A stretch of 64,000 nt of DNA from Lachnospiraceae bacterium (GCA_028693165.1 JAQUVX010000005.1:124001-188000); one strand, 5' to 3'. Shown: positions 42,955 to 51,657, counted from the first letter of the stretch. A program made the numbers and translations. The notes: a model not told the origin generated them from the sequence alone.

Positions 42955-45102
42955 CTAATACACCCCCTCTGCCGCAGTCTCCAGCACACCGAAGATCTGC
43001 TCCTCTAAGTAGCTGCCGATGCCGTCTAAGTCCATCTGGCTGTTCACCTGGTTGGTGATGCCGCCCATGTTGACGGTCAGCTCCGCGGCGGTGAACCGGT
43101 TGATGACTTCCGCCTCCGCCATGTCACGCATGGATTGTAAGTCTTCCTCCGCCATGTCCATGGAGTCAGCCATGCGGGCTGTGTTGCCGGCGGTGTTGCC
43201 GGTGTTGCCACCGATGTTATCCCAAGCATCCTGCGCTGAACTTCCACCTGCGCCATAACCATCACCTAAAGAAAAACCCTTTCCATCAAATAATGCCTTT
43301 ACTTTAGCATCAATACCTTTTCCAAAAGCATTTCCTGCATCCCAAGCATCACCATAGTTTAATCGGTCAATTTGTAAATCTCCTTTTGTAATCCTGTCAT
43401 ACGTTATTGTACTGTCAGTTGTAATTCCGTTTTTAAAACTCTCCACAGAGCTTGCCCATCCGGACACAATTCCTGAAAGATTTGATCCAAACACAGTATC
43501 AATAACCTTTGCCAAGGACTGCATGACCCCTATGACGAAATTTGCCAAGTCAGCAATCAAGCGCATGATTGCCAGTACCGGGTTGTTAAGAAAATTAGCA
43601 AAAAATTCAGCAAAAGAGATACACACATTTATTAAATCCACCACAATCCCAACAAGGCCATTCCAAAGACCAATAAAAATATTAATGATAAATGCACCTG
43701 CTGCCGCAATGGCCCCGCATATAAGGCCTGTGGCACTGATTGAAGTACCTGCTAAATGGCTAACTGCCGCAACTGCAGCGTAAAACACTCCAACTAACAA
43801 GATCACCAGTCCAATTATCCACACCAGCGGACAAGCATACATCGCGCCATTTAATCCCATTTGTGCCGTTACTTGTGCCCAGGTAGCGCGGGTTGTTGCC
43901 CATATAGCCAAGGCATGGATACCCTTCGCCAATGCCATTGCACCCTCAGCGACTGCCCCTATCACTAAAGCCGCTTTTGTATATCCCAAATATAAATAAT
44001 ATATGGTCAATGCCCCAACAATTCCCCAAATAATCGGCTCAATCATGGACCAGTTAGATTGAAAGAACCCAACAACCGCCCCCACCCCATCAACAAGCCA
44101 ACTTAATACCGTTATCACCACGTTAAGGGCTCCCGCCACCCCCATTATGAGATTTTCCGCCTGCGGCATATTAGAATTAAGCGCCTTAAAGAAACGCATT
44201 ACTGCCGGATATAATTTAGCACCAATCGTCTCCTTAATATCTCCCCAAGTGTTCGCCATTTGTTGGATCTGTCCCTGTGGAGTACTTGCCATGATCTCAT
44301 TCATATTGCTGACATTGTCTGTAATGACCTGTGCCAGCATAGCCGCTCTCTCCTGCTCATTTCCGTATTTCAGTACCTGCTCCTGTGCATCCGTAAATGT
44401 TACCCCCACCCTGGTCAAGGCTCCGACCTGCCCCTGCATGACCTTACCCATCATGTTGCCGATATTAATGGCATCCTGAGTGTTGACATTCACACCATTT
44501 TGCTGAACCGCCAGATTATTCATGGCCGGTATTAATGTGCTAAGGGCATCACTTGAATTTATGAAAGTTGCCAACTGCTGGGCGCCCGAAAGCTGTACCT
44601 CATCCCCCACTACTCCCAGCCCTTGCTGCGCCGCTGTCAGAGCTTTAATCGATTGAATCTCCGCTGGACTTGCTCCCATACGTTGCTGCATAATCGCTCC
44701 AAGTTTCGTCTCTGCCTCATTCTGCACATTCTGCAGCGAAATCGTATCAGCAACAAATTGAACTCCCATACGGATCCCGCGAACCCCAGCATATGCTCCA
44801 ACCATTTGCTTTATCTTTCCACCTAACCCTGTTGCGGCGCCTTGTCCCTCCCTTATTTTTTGATTAAAGCCATCCTGCTTATTTGCTGCAGCTTGTATGT
44901 TCTTTTCCATCTCCACTACTGCCATGTTTACGTTTCCGAGTTCCGACCGGGCAGTTTGTAAGGCCGCGGTATCAATTGGATGCGCCGATGTGGTTTGCAT
45001 TGCTTCAAATGTATTAATAACAATATTCATAGCATTTGAAATCGACTTTAACGGTCCTGTCATTCCATCATAAAGCTGCAATGCAGTTTGAATTGTTGCC
45101 AT
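42955..45102 (-). CDS. tail tape measure protein
   Basis: This 715-aa protein sets tail length. Its N-terminus is helical (TALQLYDGMTGPLKSISNAMN), with a conserved TMP region about 110-290 and a run of hydrophobic segments (about 325-510) that insert into the host membrane at injection. A tail with Gly/Asn follows. The size would suit a tail of modest length. It starts after a terminator that closes the preceding moron cluster. Confidence 0.9.
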   Translation of the reverse strand: MATIQTALQLYDGMTGPLKSISNAMNIVINTFEAMQTTSAHPIDTAALQTARSELGNVNMAVVEMEKNIQAAANKQDGFNQKIREGQGAATGLGGKIKQMVGAYAGVRGIRMGVQFVADTISLQNVQNEAETKLGAIMQQRMGASPAEIQSIKALTAAQQGLGVVGDEVQLSGAQQLATFINSSDALSTLIPAMNNLAVQQNGVNVNTQDAINIGNMMGKVMQGQVGALTRVGVTFTDAQEQVLKYGNEQERAAMLAQVITDNVSNMNEIMASTPQGQIQQMANTWGDIKETIGAKLYPAVMRFFKALNSNMPQAENLIMGVAGALNVVITVLSWLVDGVGAVVGFFQSNWSMIEPIIWGIVGALTIYYLYLGYTKAALVIGAVAEGAMALAKGIHALAIWATTRATWAQVTAQMGLNGAMYACPLVWIIGLVILLVGVFYAAVAAVSHLAGTSISATGLICGAIAAAGAFIINIFIGLWNGLVGIVVDLINVCISFAEFFANFLNNPVLAIMRLIADLANFVIGVMQSLAKVIDTVFGSNLSGIVSGWASSVESFKNGITTDSTITYDRITKGDLQIDRLNYGDAWDAGNAFGKGIDAKVKALFDGKGFSLGDGYGAGGSSAQDAWDNIGGNTGNTAGNTARMADSMDMAEEDLQSMRDMAEAEVINRFTAAELTVNMGGITNQVNSQMDLDGIGSYLEEQIFGVLETAAEGVY

Positions 45103-45131
45103 CCTATCACTCCTATCTAAAGATTTGTATA

Positions 45132-45160
45132 AAAAGAACGCCCCTCAATTGAAAGGCGCC
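45132..45160 (-). terminator. terminator after the zinc/SHOCT moron cluster
   Basis: Minus-strand GCGCCTT / GGGGCGT stem (with G-T pairs) around TCAATTGA, followed by TCTTTTT. It is between the 67-aa gene and the tape measure gene. Confidence 0.6.
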
Positions 45161-45173
45161 CTGTATACCGGTG

Positions 45174-45377
45174 CTATGCTGTTTTCTGTTTCTTCATCTC
45201 TGCTTTGGCGGCTTTCATGCCCTGCATATAGCCATAGCGGAAACTATTGACAATCACACGGAACCAATACTCGGAACCATTATGTAATTCCACTATTTCA
45301 TTAGTTCTAAGAGTATAGTGCGGATTAATCTTACCAATCATGTTTTCCGCTTTCTCAATAACACTCTTTCTTGCCAT
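45174..45377 (-). CDS. small moron protein
   Basis: This 67-aa protein (ARKSVIEKAENMIGKINPHYTLRTNEIVELHNGSEYWFRVIVNSFRYGYMQGMKAAKAEMKK) is unknown to me; it is basic and largely helical at the end. Its ATG at 45377 overlaps the preceding stop (TGATG), so translation is coupled. The earlier frame start at 45407 lies inside the upstream gene. Confidence 0.65.
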   Translation of the reverse strand: MARKSVIEKAENMIGKINPHYTLRTNEIVELHNGSEYWFRVIVNSFRYGYMQGMKAAKAEMKKQKTA

Positions 45378-45730
45378 CACGCTACCTCCCGGTATGCAAC
45401 CTTGCACTTGTTCACGTTTCCGTTAGAAAGTAACATTTCAATCACTGTCGGGTAGCAATTCTCGTCCAGCCATTCTCTTACCTTTTCCAATACGCTGCCT
45501 TTATACTGGACTGTCACTCCCTCGTGACCGTTCCGGCTGTACGCCGTCCGAATCACTTCGTCTGCAAATATATCCAGCTTCTGGATGATGGCGCTTACTG
45601 CCTTATCATGCGGTCTACCAGATTCTGACAGGATTCCCAGTTCCTTCGCGATACTGGTGCAGTCCCAGACACCCGGATTCTTCCGAGTGTCCCTGTACCT
45701 ACAAACCCAATAACTGTTTCTTTTTGGCAT
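45377..45730 (-). CDS. moron protein, possibly DNA-binding or antirepressor-like
   Basis: This 117-aa protein opens PKRNSYWVCRYRDTRKNPGVWDCTSIAKELGI and includes SGRPHDKAVSAIIQKLD. I do not recognise a family; the Cys-rich N-terminus and helical body could bind nucleic acid. ATG 45730 has AGGAAG upstream and overlaps the SHOCT gene end by 32 bp. Confidence 0.6.
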   Translation of the reverse strand: MPKRNSYWVCRYRDTRKNPGVWDCTSIAKELGILSESGRPHDKAVSAIIQKLDIFADEVIRTAYSRNGHEGVTVQYKGSVLEKVREWLDENCYPTVIEMLLSNGNVNKCKVAYREVA

Positions 45731-46442
45731 CAAATTCTTCCTGCGTAATTGCCCCCATATCAAGAAGATTCTTAAACTTTAAAAGTTCATCTGCAACAGA
45801 TTCCAGCTTCATCTTCTCAGGTTCCTTATTCTTTTGAGTACTGATTTCATTCAACTTATTTATAATCTTTTCCGCCGTCTCGCTGTAGGCTTTAAACAAC
45901 AGAGAATCCGATTTTATTTTTCCTGCCGGTAATAGATTAATCGTTATTTTGGGATAAGATTTATTATTCGTACTTATCACTATTTTAAATTCATTTATTT
46001 CTTCTTTTTCTCTGGCACCAGATAAGCCGCCTAATACTGCACCAACTCCACCAAAGATTACGCCACCCAAAATTGCCCTTCCTACACCTATCTTATAGAT
46101 ACTTTCCCCATTTTTAACACACTCAAAGTCAACAATATCGTCATAAGAAAAATATAAATTACCATAGGCTTTTACCTTCCATAGCCTATGAATTTCATCA
46201 AGAATAAGAATTTTCTCAATTACATGCGTTTCTTGAAATAACTTTCCCCGTTCCTGATTTACTTTTTCATCAAATATTGCATCTTTAACCCGTTGTATGG
46301 TAATTGACTTCCACGATATGGTAAGCAAGCAATTTCCACATTTATCAATACACTTCTGACATACGAAACCATCTGCAAGTGTCTTTTTCGCCCCTTCATC
46401 TCCACAAATTGAACACGTCTCTTTCTTCCCAAACAATCCCAT
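45699..46442 (-). CDS. DUF4428-type zinc and SHOCT domain protein (moron)
   Basis: This 247-aa protein has an N-terminal zinc module (residues 9-40: CSICGDEGAKK ... CQKC ... CGNC), a middle region with GGVIFGGVGAVLGGLSGA (about 125-142) resembling a glycine-zipper membrane segment, and a C-terminal SHOCT motif (about 218-247: ELLKFKNLLDMGAITQEEFDAKKKQLLGL). SHOCT proteins are often oligomeric or membrane-linked. It is placed between the tail chaperone and tape measure genes with a hairpin upstream and a terminator downstream of the cluster. That is typical of a moron; the role is unknown. Confidence 0.8.
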   Translation of the reverse strand: MGLFGKKETCSICGDEGAKKTLADGFVCQKCIDKCGNCLLTISWKSITIQRVKDAIFDEKVNQERGKLFQETHVIEKILILDEIHRLWKVKAYGNLYFSYDDIVDFECVKNGESIYKIGVGRAILGGVIFGGVGAVLGGLSGAREKEEINEFKIVISTNNKSYPKITINLLPAGKIKSDSLLFKAYSETAEKIINKLNEISTQKNKEPEKMKLESVADELLKFKNLLDMGAITQEEFDAKKKQLLGL

Positions 46443-46455
46443 ACAAACACCTCCC

Positions 46456-46488
46456 GCGCTATAACATCCTTTACAATGATTATAGCGC
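46456..46488 (-). promoter_or_regulatory. perfect 9-bp inverted repeat with TATAAT before the moron cluster
   Basis: GCGCTATAA - 15 nt - TTATAGCGC. The left arm (minus sense) includes TATAAT, so this is either a promoter overlapping an operator or an RNA hairpin in the leader. No good -35 box is visible. Confidence 0.55.
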
Positions 46489-46504
46489 AGAAAGTCCTTT
46501 TTTT

Positions 46505-46672
46505 CTACCTCTTTCTTCTCCCCCGCGCCCTCTGTGCCTCTTTCTTCTCCTTTTCCAGTTTCATCTCCACCGCTGCAATCACAACCGCCCTCTCATACCG
46601 GTCTAACCCCAGAAACTCATGCGGCCATTTATGAAGCTTATGGAGGCAATAGTAGGCAATATTTGCCTCCAT
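46505..46672 (-). CDS. tail assembly chaperone, frameshift extension (gpGT-like)
   Basis: A 55-aa reading frame (EANIAYYCLHKLHKWPHEFLG ... KEKKEAQRARGRRKR) lies in the -1 frame relative to the chaperone gene. It is reached by slipping at A AAA AAC (46690-46696), giving LINGGDMEANI. It may also be made separately from ATG 46672. The sequence fits the short T part of gpG/gpGT-type fused chaperones that bind the tape measure protein. Confidence 0.75.
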   Translation of the reverse strand: MEANIAYYCLHKLHKWPHEFLGLDRYERAVVIAAVEMKLEKEKKEAQRARGRRKR

Positions 46673-46686
46673 ATCGCCCCCATTGA

Positions 46687-47121
46687 TCAGTTTTTTGCTT
46701 CGTCCACCAGCTCATCCATTGGCATATCAAAACCATTCACCTGCTGGACCTTCTCCAAATACCCCGCATACTCTCCTGCCGTCAACATTGCCTTGAGCAG
46801 GACATCCGCCCCCATCACGCCATAGGAATCCTGCAGACCTTTATCATTTAAGTTAGGGAATACCGTAGCGCGCGCAGCCAGTTTCCCCAGGTACTGATTG
46901 TAATCAGTCTCCTGCGTGTACTGCCCACGCTTACCCGGAATCGGGACCCGCTTTGTGCACTCCCGCCGAAGCACCTCATCCTCCGCGGAACCCACCGGGC
47001 ATAGTTCCCACTCAACCAGCTTTCCATTCCCATCAAGAAAACGTCTGGACGCTACATATTTCTCATGATCCGCCTTTAATGCATTCTGACTCAAAAAACA
47101 ACTTAAATCTCCCATATCCAC
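46687..47121 (-). CDS. tail assembly chaperone (XkdN-like)
   Basis: This 144-aa cytosolic protein belongs to the XkdN-type chaperone group: short N-terminus (DLSCFLSQNALKADHEKYVASRRFLDGNGKLVEWEL), then helical (YLGKLAARATVFPNLNDKGLQDSYGVMGADVLLKAMLTAGEYAGYLEKVQQVNGF). It is placed between tube and tape measure genes. Its last codons AAA AAC before TGA form a slippery heptamer for -1 frameshifting into the following frame. Confidence 0.9.
   Translation of the reverse strand: MDMGDLSCFLSQNALKADHEKYVASRRFLDGNGKLVEWELCPVGSAEDEVLRRECTKRVPIPGKRGQYTQETDYNQYLGKLAARATVFPNLNDKGLQDSYGVMGADVLLKAMLTAGEYAGYLEKVQQVNGFDMPMDELVDEAKN
46690..46696 (-). other. programmed -1 frameshift slippery site A AAA AAC
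   Basis: The minus-strand sequence GCA AAA AAC TGA in the chaperone's frame carries the classic X XXY YYZ heptamer right before the stop. The -1 product stays open and in frame with the 55-aa extension. Seen directly; use in vivo is inferred from conservation of such shifts in tailed phages. Confidence 0.85.
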
Positions 47122-47135
47122 TCATCCTTTCTTTT

Positions 47136-47603
47136 CTACTGCATCCCCTGCAGCATCTTAAATGTCTCCGGCATCTCGAAATCCTCAAACGTGAAGTCCA
47201 GATCCTCATCCAGGTACTCCGCATCTGCATCAAACTTCGTCAGGATCCCACCATCCACATTGCAGTCCCTTAAGATAACCGTCTGCCTTCCCACACTGGA
47301 AGTCGGGTCCTCATTAGTCACCTGAATATCAAAATACACATCCTCACCAGTCTCCTTGTACCGGTACAGAAGCTGCCGGAAAATGCTGGTGTTATAGTGG
47401 AAGGTCGCAGATCCACTCCCTTTCCACCCCGTTGTCTTATTGCCCTTACCTGTCTTTCCAAGGATAGGGATCTCCGATTTCGTTTTTTCAATACTGGCCT
47501 CCAGATTGATGGCCTGCATGAAATTGTACCGGTTTCCATCAATCGTAACAAAACACTCCGCCAGTGATGCGCTTACCGCATCCTTTGCATTCATCGCCTG
47601 CAT
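47136..47603 (-). CDS. tail tube protein (XkdM-like)
   Basis: This 155-aa tube protein stacks as rings inside the sheath. Pattern: RYNFMQAINLEASIEKTKSEIPILGKTGKGNKTTGWKGSGSATFHYNTSIFRQLL, as in PBSX XkdM. AAAGGAG is before the ATG. It comes right after the sheath gene. Confidence 0.93.
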   Translation of the reverse strand: MQAMNAKDAVSASLAECFVTIDGNRYNFMQAINLEASIEKTKSEIPILGKTGKGNKTTGWKGSGSATFHYNTSIFRQLLYRYKETGEDVYFDIQVTNEDPTSSVGRQTVILRDCNVDGGILTKFDADAEYLDEDLDFTFEDFEMPETFKMLQGMQ

Positions 47604-47618
47604 ACGCTCTCTCCTTTC

Positions 47619-48914
47619 TTATTCCACAACCACGGTCATGTACAATTGATCCATGCAATTGGTCGGCTGGACTGGCGCGTTCACAAGGACTGACCTCTTT
47701 GTCCCTCCGCCCTCCACCGTGATTGCCTTCGGTTCCACCGCTTCAATCGCCCGCTGTGCTGCCAGTGACTTATAAAACGTCACAATCTCATTCCACAGGC
47801 TGATCCGGCCAGAGGCATCGTTGGGCACCTGGCCCATGAACCGCTCCGCAAACAGCGAAGCAATCCCATTACCGATAAAATCCAGCACACGGATGGTCTG
47901 GTTGTCCGAAAAATCACTGTTCTTATCTTCCGTAAAAGACACCAGGCTATTGATATCCCGCAGCACACGTACCTCATCCCCCACCTGGTGGAGCAGGAAC
48001 TTCCCCTCCTTGATCCCATCCGAAAGCTGCATCTGGGTGTATGCCACATTGACCGTATACTCTCCATCATAGACCTTATTCGTGTTAGACTTGTTCACCG
48101 CACAGGCAGCCGAAGCCCCGGCCACCCAATAGACCAGGCCTGCCTCATTCTCCGATGCACTATTCTCCACTGATATCACGCCCTCGTAATCGACTCTGGA
48201 CGCCCGGTATGCAATTGTCTGGAAGCGCACTCCCAGCTCCTCCCGCATCCTTTTCGTAAAAGCGGCAAACAGGTTCACCGTCGACTCATCCTTTGTTGGA
48301 CAGACCAGCACATTGAACGGCTTCTGCTCAATCGCATTCAGGAACTCCTGGTATGCCTCGCCGGACACCGCGCCATCGGTTCCCCCGGTGAGCGGCATCC
48401 CGGCAGTCTCCGTAAGCGCAGCCTCCCGCTTAAACGAAACAAAATCATTGTCCGCCAACTCCGACATTGCCGTCGCAGTCTGTGCGTCCACCAGATCCGT
48501 TCCCACCAGGGTCCTGACATCAAACTTCGTGTCGTCCTCCACATTCTTCTGCACCACCAGCCGGACAGCATTCCCGCGTGTTCCCGCATACCTAGCCTCC
48601 GCAAGATCATTTGACGCCTTGACGCCCTCGCTGTTGATCCTGAACACATAGACCTCATTGGCATTTAGGAACATTTCACGGAATGCCTGCATTTCCGGCG
48701 CCGATACCGGGTATCCCAGCAGTCTAAGACAGTTATCCTCAAAACTGTCCTTATCCACCTTCATCACCTTGCGCTCCGGACCCCAGCCAGATTCCATCGG
48801 GACACATACTACGCCCTTGACAGTCTTATCCCCGCGGGCCGCAGCGCTCACAAAATTAATATAAGCTCCCGGCAGGACCTTGTTCTGCTTCGTAAAAACT
48901 CCGCCACCTAACAT
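47619..48914 (-). CDS. phage tail sheath protein
   Basis: This 431-aa protein marks the phage as having a contractile tail. N-terminal GGGVFTKQNKVLPGAYINFVSAA and the family regions VGDEVRVLRDINSLVSFTEDKNSDFSDNQTIRVLDFIGNGI and AVEPKAITVEGGGTKRSVLVN are recognisable. Length suits the PBSX XkdK group. The ATG directly follows the previous stop. Confidence 0.96.
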   Translation of the reverse strand: MLGGGVFTKQNKVLPGAYINFVSAAARGDKTVKGVVCVPMESGWGPERKVMKVDKDSFEDNCLRLLGYPVSAPEMQAFREMFLNANEVYVFRINSEGVKASNDLAEARYAGTRGNAVRLVVQKNVEDDTKFDVRTLVGTDLVDAQTATAMSELADNDFVSFKREAALTETAGMPLTGGTDGAVSGEAYQEFLNAIEQKPFNVLVCPTKDESTVNLFAAFTKRMREELGVRFQTIAYRASRVDYEGVISVENSASENEAGLVYWVAGASAACAVNKSNTNKVYDGEYTVNVAYTQMQLSDGIKEGKFLLHQVGDEVRVLRDINSLVSFTEDKNSDFSDNQTIRVLDFIGNGIASLFAERFMGQVPNDASGRISLWNEIVTFYKSLAAQRAIEAVEPKAITVEGGGTKRSVLVNAPVQPTNCMDQLYMTVVVE

Positions 48915-49133
48915 CTACATCACCTTTCCTTTCAGATATCCATTCACCAAACGGTCTACCTCCGCCATGGAATACCGCTTACCATCCTCCAGCAGCGCAC
49001 AGATTAAATCCCTCTGCCCGCGGAAGCGCCTGGACTCAAGGATCTGCTCCCTGGTATACCTTGCGCACTCCTTTTCCACAGCTTTCTCCGTCACGGCCGC
49101 CTTACTGTTTTTCTTTCCTTCCAATGCCTGCAT
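48915..49133 (-). CDS. small protein between tail terminator and sheath
   Basis: This 72-aa basic/acidic helical protein (KKNSKAAVTEKAVEKECARYTREQILESRRFRGQRDLICALLEDGKRYSMAEVDRLVNGYLKGK) is unknown by name, but a small protein of this kind often occurs at this spot in PBSX-like phages. It overlaps the terminator gene by 32 bp and abuts the sheath ATG. Confidence 0.8.
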   Translation of the reverse strand: MQALEGKKNSKAAVTEKAVEKECARYTREQILESRRFRGQRDLICALLEDGKRYSMAEVDRLVNGYLKGKVM

Positions 49134-49554
49134 CTCCCTTCCACTTCAGCTCCTCCATAGCATCCGCCACCTCAGCGGACGCCACCAGGAACATGTTATA
49201 ACTGACAAAAAAGTTCAGGACTCCATCCTCAATCCGGTAGCTCCGCCCTGTCCCGCGGATCAGGTCCCCATCCGCCATTGCGATATACTCCATCCCGTCA
49301 AACAGGATATCCACCGCCCGGTTAAGCTCACGGTTCTTCTCTGGCTTCGCCTCCTCCGGGATGTACTGGATGCAGAACCCGGTCTCCTGAAAAGAACGCC
49401 GACCCAGCATAGGTTTCCGGGACGGTTCCAGAACAGACACAAAAAAACAGGGCTCAGAAAGCCCCTGCTCCACTGCATCCGTATAGATTTCGTAGCCGTC
49501 ACCGAACAACTCATCCAATCTCCGGGTGACGGCATCCATGATCTCATTCACCAT
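49102..49554 (-). CDS. tail terminator-like protein (DUF6838)
   Basis: This 150-aa protein (VNEIMDAVTRRLDELFGDGYEIYTDAVEQGLSEPCFFVSVL) matches the DUF6838 tail terminator group that caps the tube. It is found between gp10 and sheath genes as expected. It overlaps the gp10 gene by 11 bp. Confidence 0.85.
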   Translation of the reverse strand: MVNEIMDAVTRRLDELFGDGYEIYTDAVEQGLSEPCFFVSVLEPSRKPMLGRRSFQETGFCIQYIPEEAKPEKNRELNRAVDILFDGMEYIAMADGDLIRGTGRSYRIEDGVLNFFVSYNMFLVASAEVADAMEELKWKGDAGIGRKEKQ

Positions 49555-50089
49555 CCAGGCACCTCCTTAAATATTCCTCCAGCCATTTTTCCAATAGCCT
49601 AGGTGCAAGGGATTTTACTTCTTTTTCGGATATGGTCATCATGAATTTTCCCGGGACCCATGCTCTCTTTAGTTTCTTTCCGATAGCCGGCACATACCTA
49701 CCCGGCTCCTGACGGTGCCCATACTCTACGTAAGAAGCGTACTCGGTAGGGTTGAACACCTCCACCTCAAAAGTACCGCCCTTCTTCTGGATTTCCCCGG
49801 TAGTCCAGTTCCGCCTGAGATTGCCCCCGACATATCCAGACCAAGCAGCTGCCTGCGGAGAAAGGAAGGTGTGGCTTTTCCCGCTGCTTCCATTCACCTT
49901 TACCGCCTTTGGCCCATCAATCTTCGGCGCACGACCCACAGGAGTCCTCCTGACTACCTTGGCCAGCAGCCGCGCCGCCAGCTCCTTGGCACAATCCCGG
50001 CAGAACCCCTCCTTGCCCTTCTCAATCGCCTCGATCTGCTTCTGCAGCTTCCTTACTTCCCGGAAATCAAAGCTCCCGCCTTTCCCCAT
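49544..50089 (-). CDS. HK97 gp10-like head-tail protein
   Basis: This 181-aa protein has the gp10 pattern (LQKQIEAIEKGKEGFCRDCAKELAARLLAKVVRRTPVG ... GYVGGNLRRNWTTGEI ... EYASYVEYGHRQEPG). It takes part in neck assembly. ATG 50089 overlaps the preceding stop (TGATG) with GGAAGGGG upstream; the frame's earlier ATG is unsupported. Confidence 0.9.
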   Translation of the reverse strand: MGKGGSFDFREVRKLQKQIEAIEKGKEGFCRDCAKELAARLLAKVVRRTPVGRAPKIDGPKAVKVNGSSGKSHTFLSPQAAAWSGYVGGNLRRNWTTGEIQKKGGTFEVEVFNPTEYASYVEYGHRQEPGRYVPAIGKKLKRAWVPGKFMMTISEKEVKSLAPRLLEKWLEEYLRRCLDGE

Positions 50090-50475
50090 CACGCATACCC
50101 CTTCCACAGTTCCAGCAAAATTTCCTGATGGCTGGGATACACCGCAGCCTTCCCGCTCTGGTCATAACTCTCACACCGCCCCTGCTGCTCCACCACGATC
50201 CTGCTCCCCGGAGGGATCACAAGCTCCGGCGCCAGGAACAGCTTAATCGTCTGCTGTACCGCTACGACCGTACTGCTTCCGACCGCCGAAGCTGCACTGG
50301 AAAAAGACAGATGGCACGGGATCCCATCCTGCACCAGAACCTCCTCCTGACGCGTCACCTTCGTCTCCGGGTCCCTCACGGCCCGCATCCCATAAATCCT
50401 GCAGGTGCCGTCATAAGTCTCCTCTATGGCCCTTCTGTGCATCTGCCGGACCTTTCTGACCGCATCGATCATCAT
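50089..50475 (-). CDS. head closure-type connector protein
   Basis: This 128-aa protein, mostly beta (DGTCRIYGMRAVRDPETKVTRQEEVLVQDGIPCHLSF ... APELVIPPGSRIVVEQQG), fits head-tail closure/stopper proteins by size and place between gp6-like and gp10-like genes. No catalytic motif is seen. The family name is inferred. Confidence 0.78.
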   Translation of the reverse strand: MMIDAVRKVRQMHRRAIEETYDGTCRIYGMRAVRDPETKVTRQEEVLVQDGIPCHLSFSSAASAVGSSTVVAVQQTIKLFLAPELVIPPGSRIVVEQQGRCESYDQSGKAAVYPSHQEILLELWKGYA

Positions 50476-50476
50476 C

Positions 50477-50854
50477 CTACCACACCACCTTCCGAAAACG
50501 GTTCAGACCGTCCCTTCCATACGCCGTCAGATAGCCGATCACAGAATCCAGCCTCTTTTCCGGCGTCATCGAGACATCAAAGCTGACAGAGGAATCTCCT
50601 TCCGACAGGGAGGATACACATGCCTCCAGATCGAACCCCAGCACCTCCCCGGAAAGCTTCTTCATCAGCAGAAACTCCCCGCAGGTATTTTCCACCACAG
50701 TGACTGCCAGCTCATCCGGGATTTCTGCCCGATTGCAGTAATTCCGGATCTCCTGCTCTACCTTCCGAACGATACACAGGATCAAAGACCGGTCACCGTT
50801 AGAAACCTCCGGATACCCCAGAGACTTTAACCGTTCCACTATCCGTTCTTCCAT
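50477..50854 (-). CDS. gp6-like head-tail connector (adaptor)
   Basis: This 125-aa helical protein opens MEERIVERLKSLGYPEVSNGDRSLILCIVRKVEQEIRNYCN, the usual gp6/YqbG-like adaptor pattern, placing it on the portal ring. It follows two unknown small genes and ends 1 bp before the closure gene. Confidence 0.85.
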   Translation of the reverse strand: MEERIVERLKSLGYPEVSNGDRSLILCIVRKVEQEIRNYCNRAEIPDELAVTVVENTCGEFLLMKKLSGEVLGFDLEACVSSLSEGDSSVSFDVSMTPEKRLDSVIGYLTAYGRDGLNRFRKVVW

Positions 50855-50869
50855 GACATCCTCCTCTCT

Positions 50870-51382
50870 TTACTTCTCATACCCTCTGTCCTTTAACTGC
50901 CCATAAGTATAAGACTTCAAATCACGATAGGTTGATCTCCCCAGAAACTCATGGGTAACAATTGTAACTGCAATTTTAAACTGTACTGGCGCTGAATAGA
51001 CAGTTGCCGTGCCTCCCTCTTCGATCTGGACTGTTGCCTTTTCCGTCTCCTTCAGTCCCGCATAGAACAGCGGTATCACATAGCCATCCGCTGGGCAGTC
51101 TTTTAAGCTCTTACCACTTCCCACGCTTCCATAATAACTGCCATCCGGATTAAACAGGCGGTACCGGAAATCTTCAGAAAAACCAGAAGCAATGTAGTTC
51201 TTTCCCTTTCTTACCGGAAAAGGATCTCCATACAAAGAATCGGGATAAGGGCTGTCTTCCTGCTTTTGAAAATTCCCGGTAGTGAGGTGGATAAATCCTT
51301 TATAAAACTGCTCACCAATTAAGTTTTTAGAGGTAAACACCGGGTTCGGGGTTATTTCCACCCGCTCCACAGCAATCCCCAT
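50870..51382 (-). CDS. hypothetical phage protein
   Basis: This 170-aa protein is unknown to me. It is beta-rich (GIAVERVEITPNPVFTSKNLIGEQFYKGFIHL), with a C-terminal TIVTHEFLGRSTYRDLKSYTYGQL. It starts at the stop of the 91-aa gene (TGATG) and so is co-translated. The ITPNPVxxGK/SK phrase resembles the last repeat of the upstream 304-aa Ig protein, hinting at a related head-surface role. Confidence 0.7.
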   Translation of the reverse strand: MGIAVERVEITPNPVFTSKNLIGEQFYKGFIHLTTGNFQKQEDSPYPDSLYGDPFPVRKGKNYIASGFSEDFRYRLFNPDGSYYGSVGSGKSLKDCPADGYVIPLFYAGLKETEKATVQIEEGGTATVYSAPVQFKIAVTIVTHEFLGRSTYRDLKSYTYGQLKDRGYEK

Positions 51383-51657
51383 CAGACCACCTCCATCTGC
51401 TCCCTGTTCTTGATTACCTCATCCGCGATGCGCAGCGTGATCTCCATCACATACAGGCGGCTCCGGTTCAAAGGCTGGATTTTCGCGTCCACGCTGTATC
51501 CATCTTCTTCCCGGGCAACCTCACATGTCCCTTCCATCTCCACTTCCCCATCATATATCAGCCGAAAGACAGCTTCCTTGATTGTGAAATATTCTTGTTT
51601 GACAGAGTGGACGAAATATTTCACATGCCTGTCCTCTCCCAGGATAAACCGTATCAT
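51382..51657 (-). CDS. hypothetical phage protein
   Basis: This 91-aa small protein (IRFILGEDRHVKYFVHSVKQEYFTIKEAVFRLIYDGEVE ... LYVMEITLRIADEVIKNREQMEVV) is probably an immunoglobulin-like sandwich. Its start overlaps the previous stop by 4 bp (ATGA). The position suggests a head or neck accessory; family unknown. Confidence 0.7.
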   Translation of the reverse strand: MIRFILGEDRHVKYFVHSVKQEYFTIKEAVFRLIYDGEVEMEGTCEVAREEDGYSVDAKIQPLNRSRLYVMEITLRIADEVIKNREQMEVV

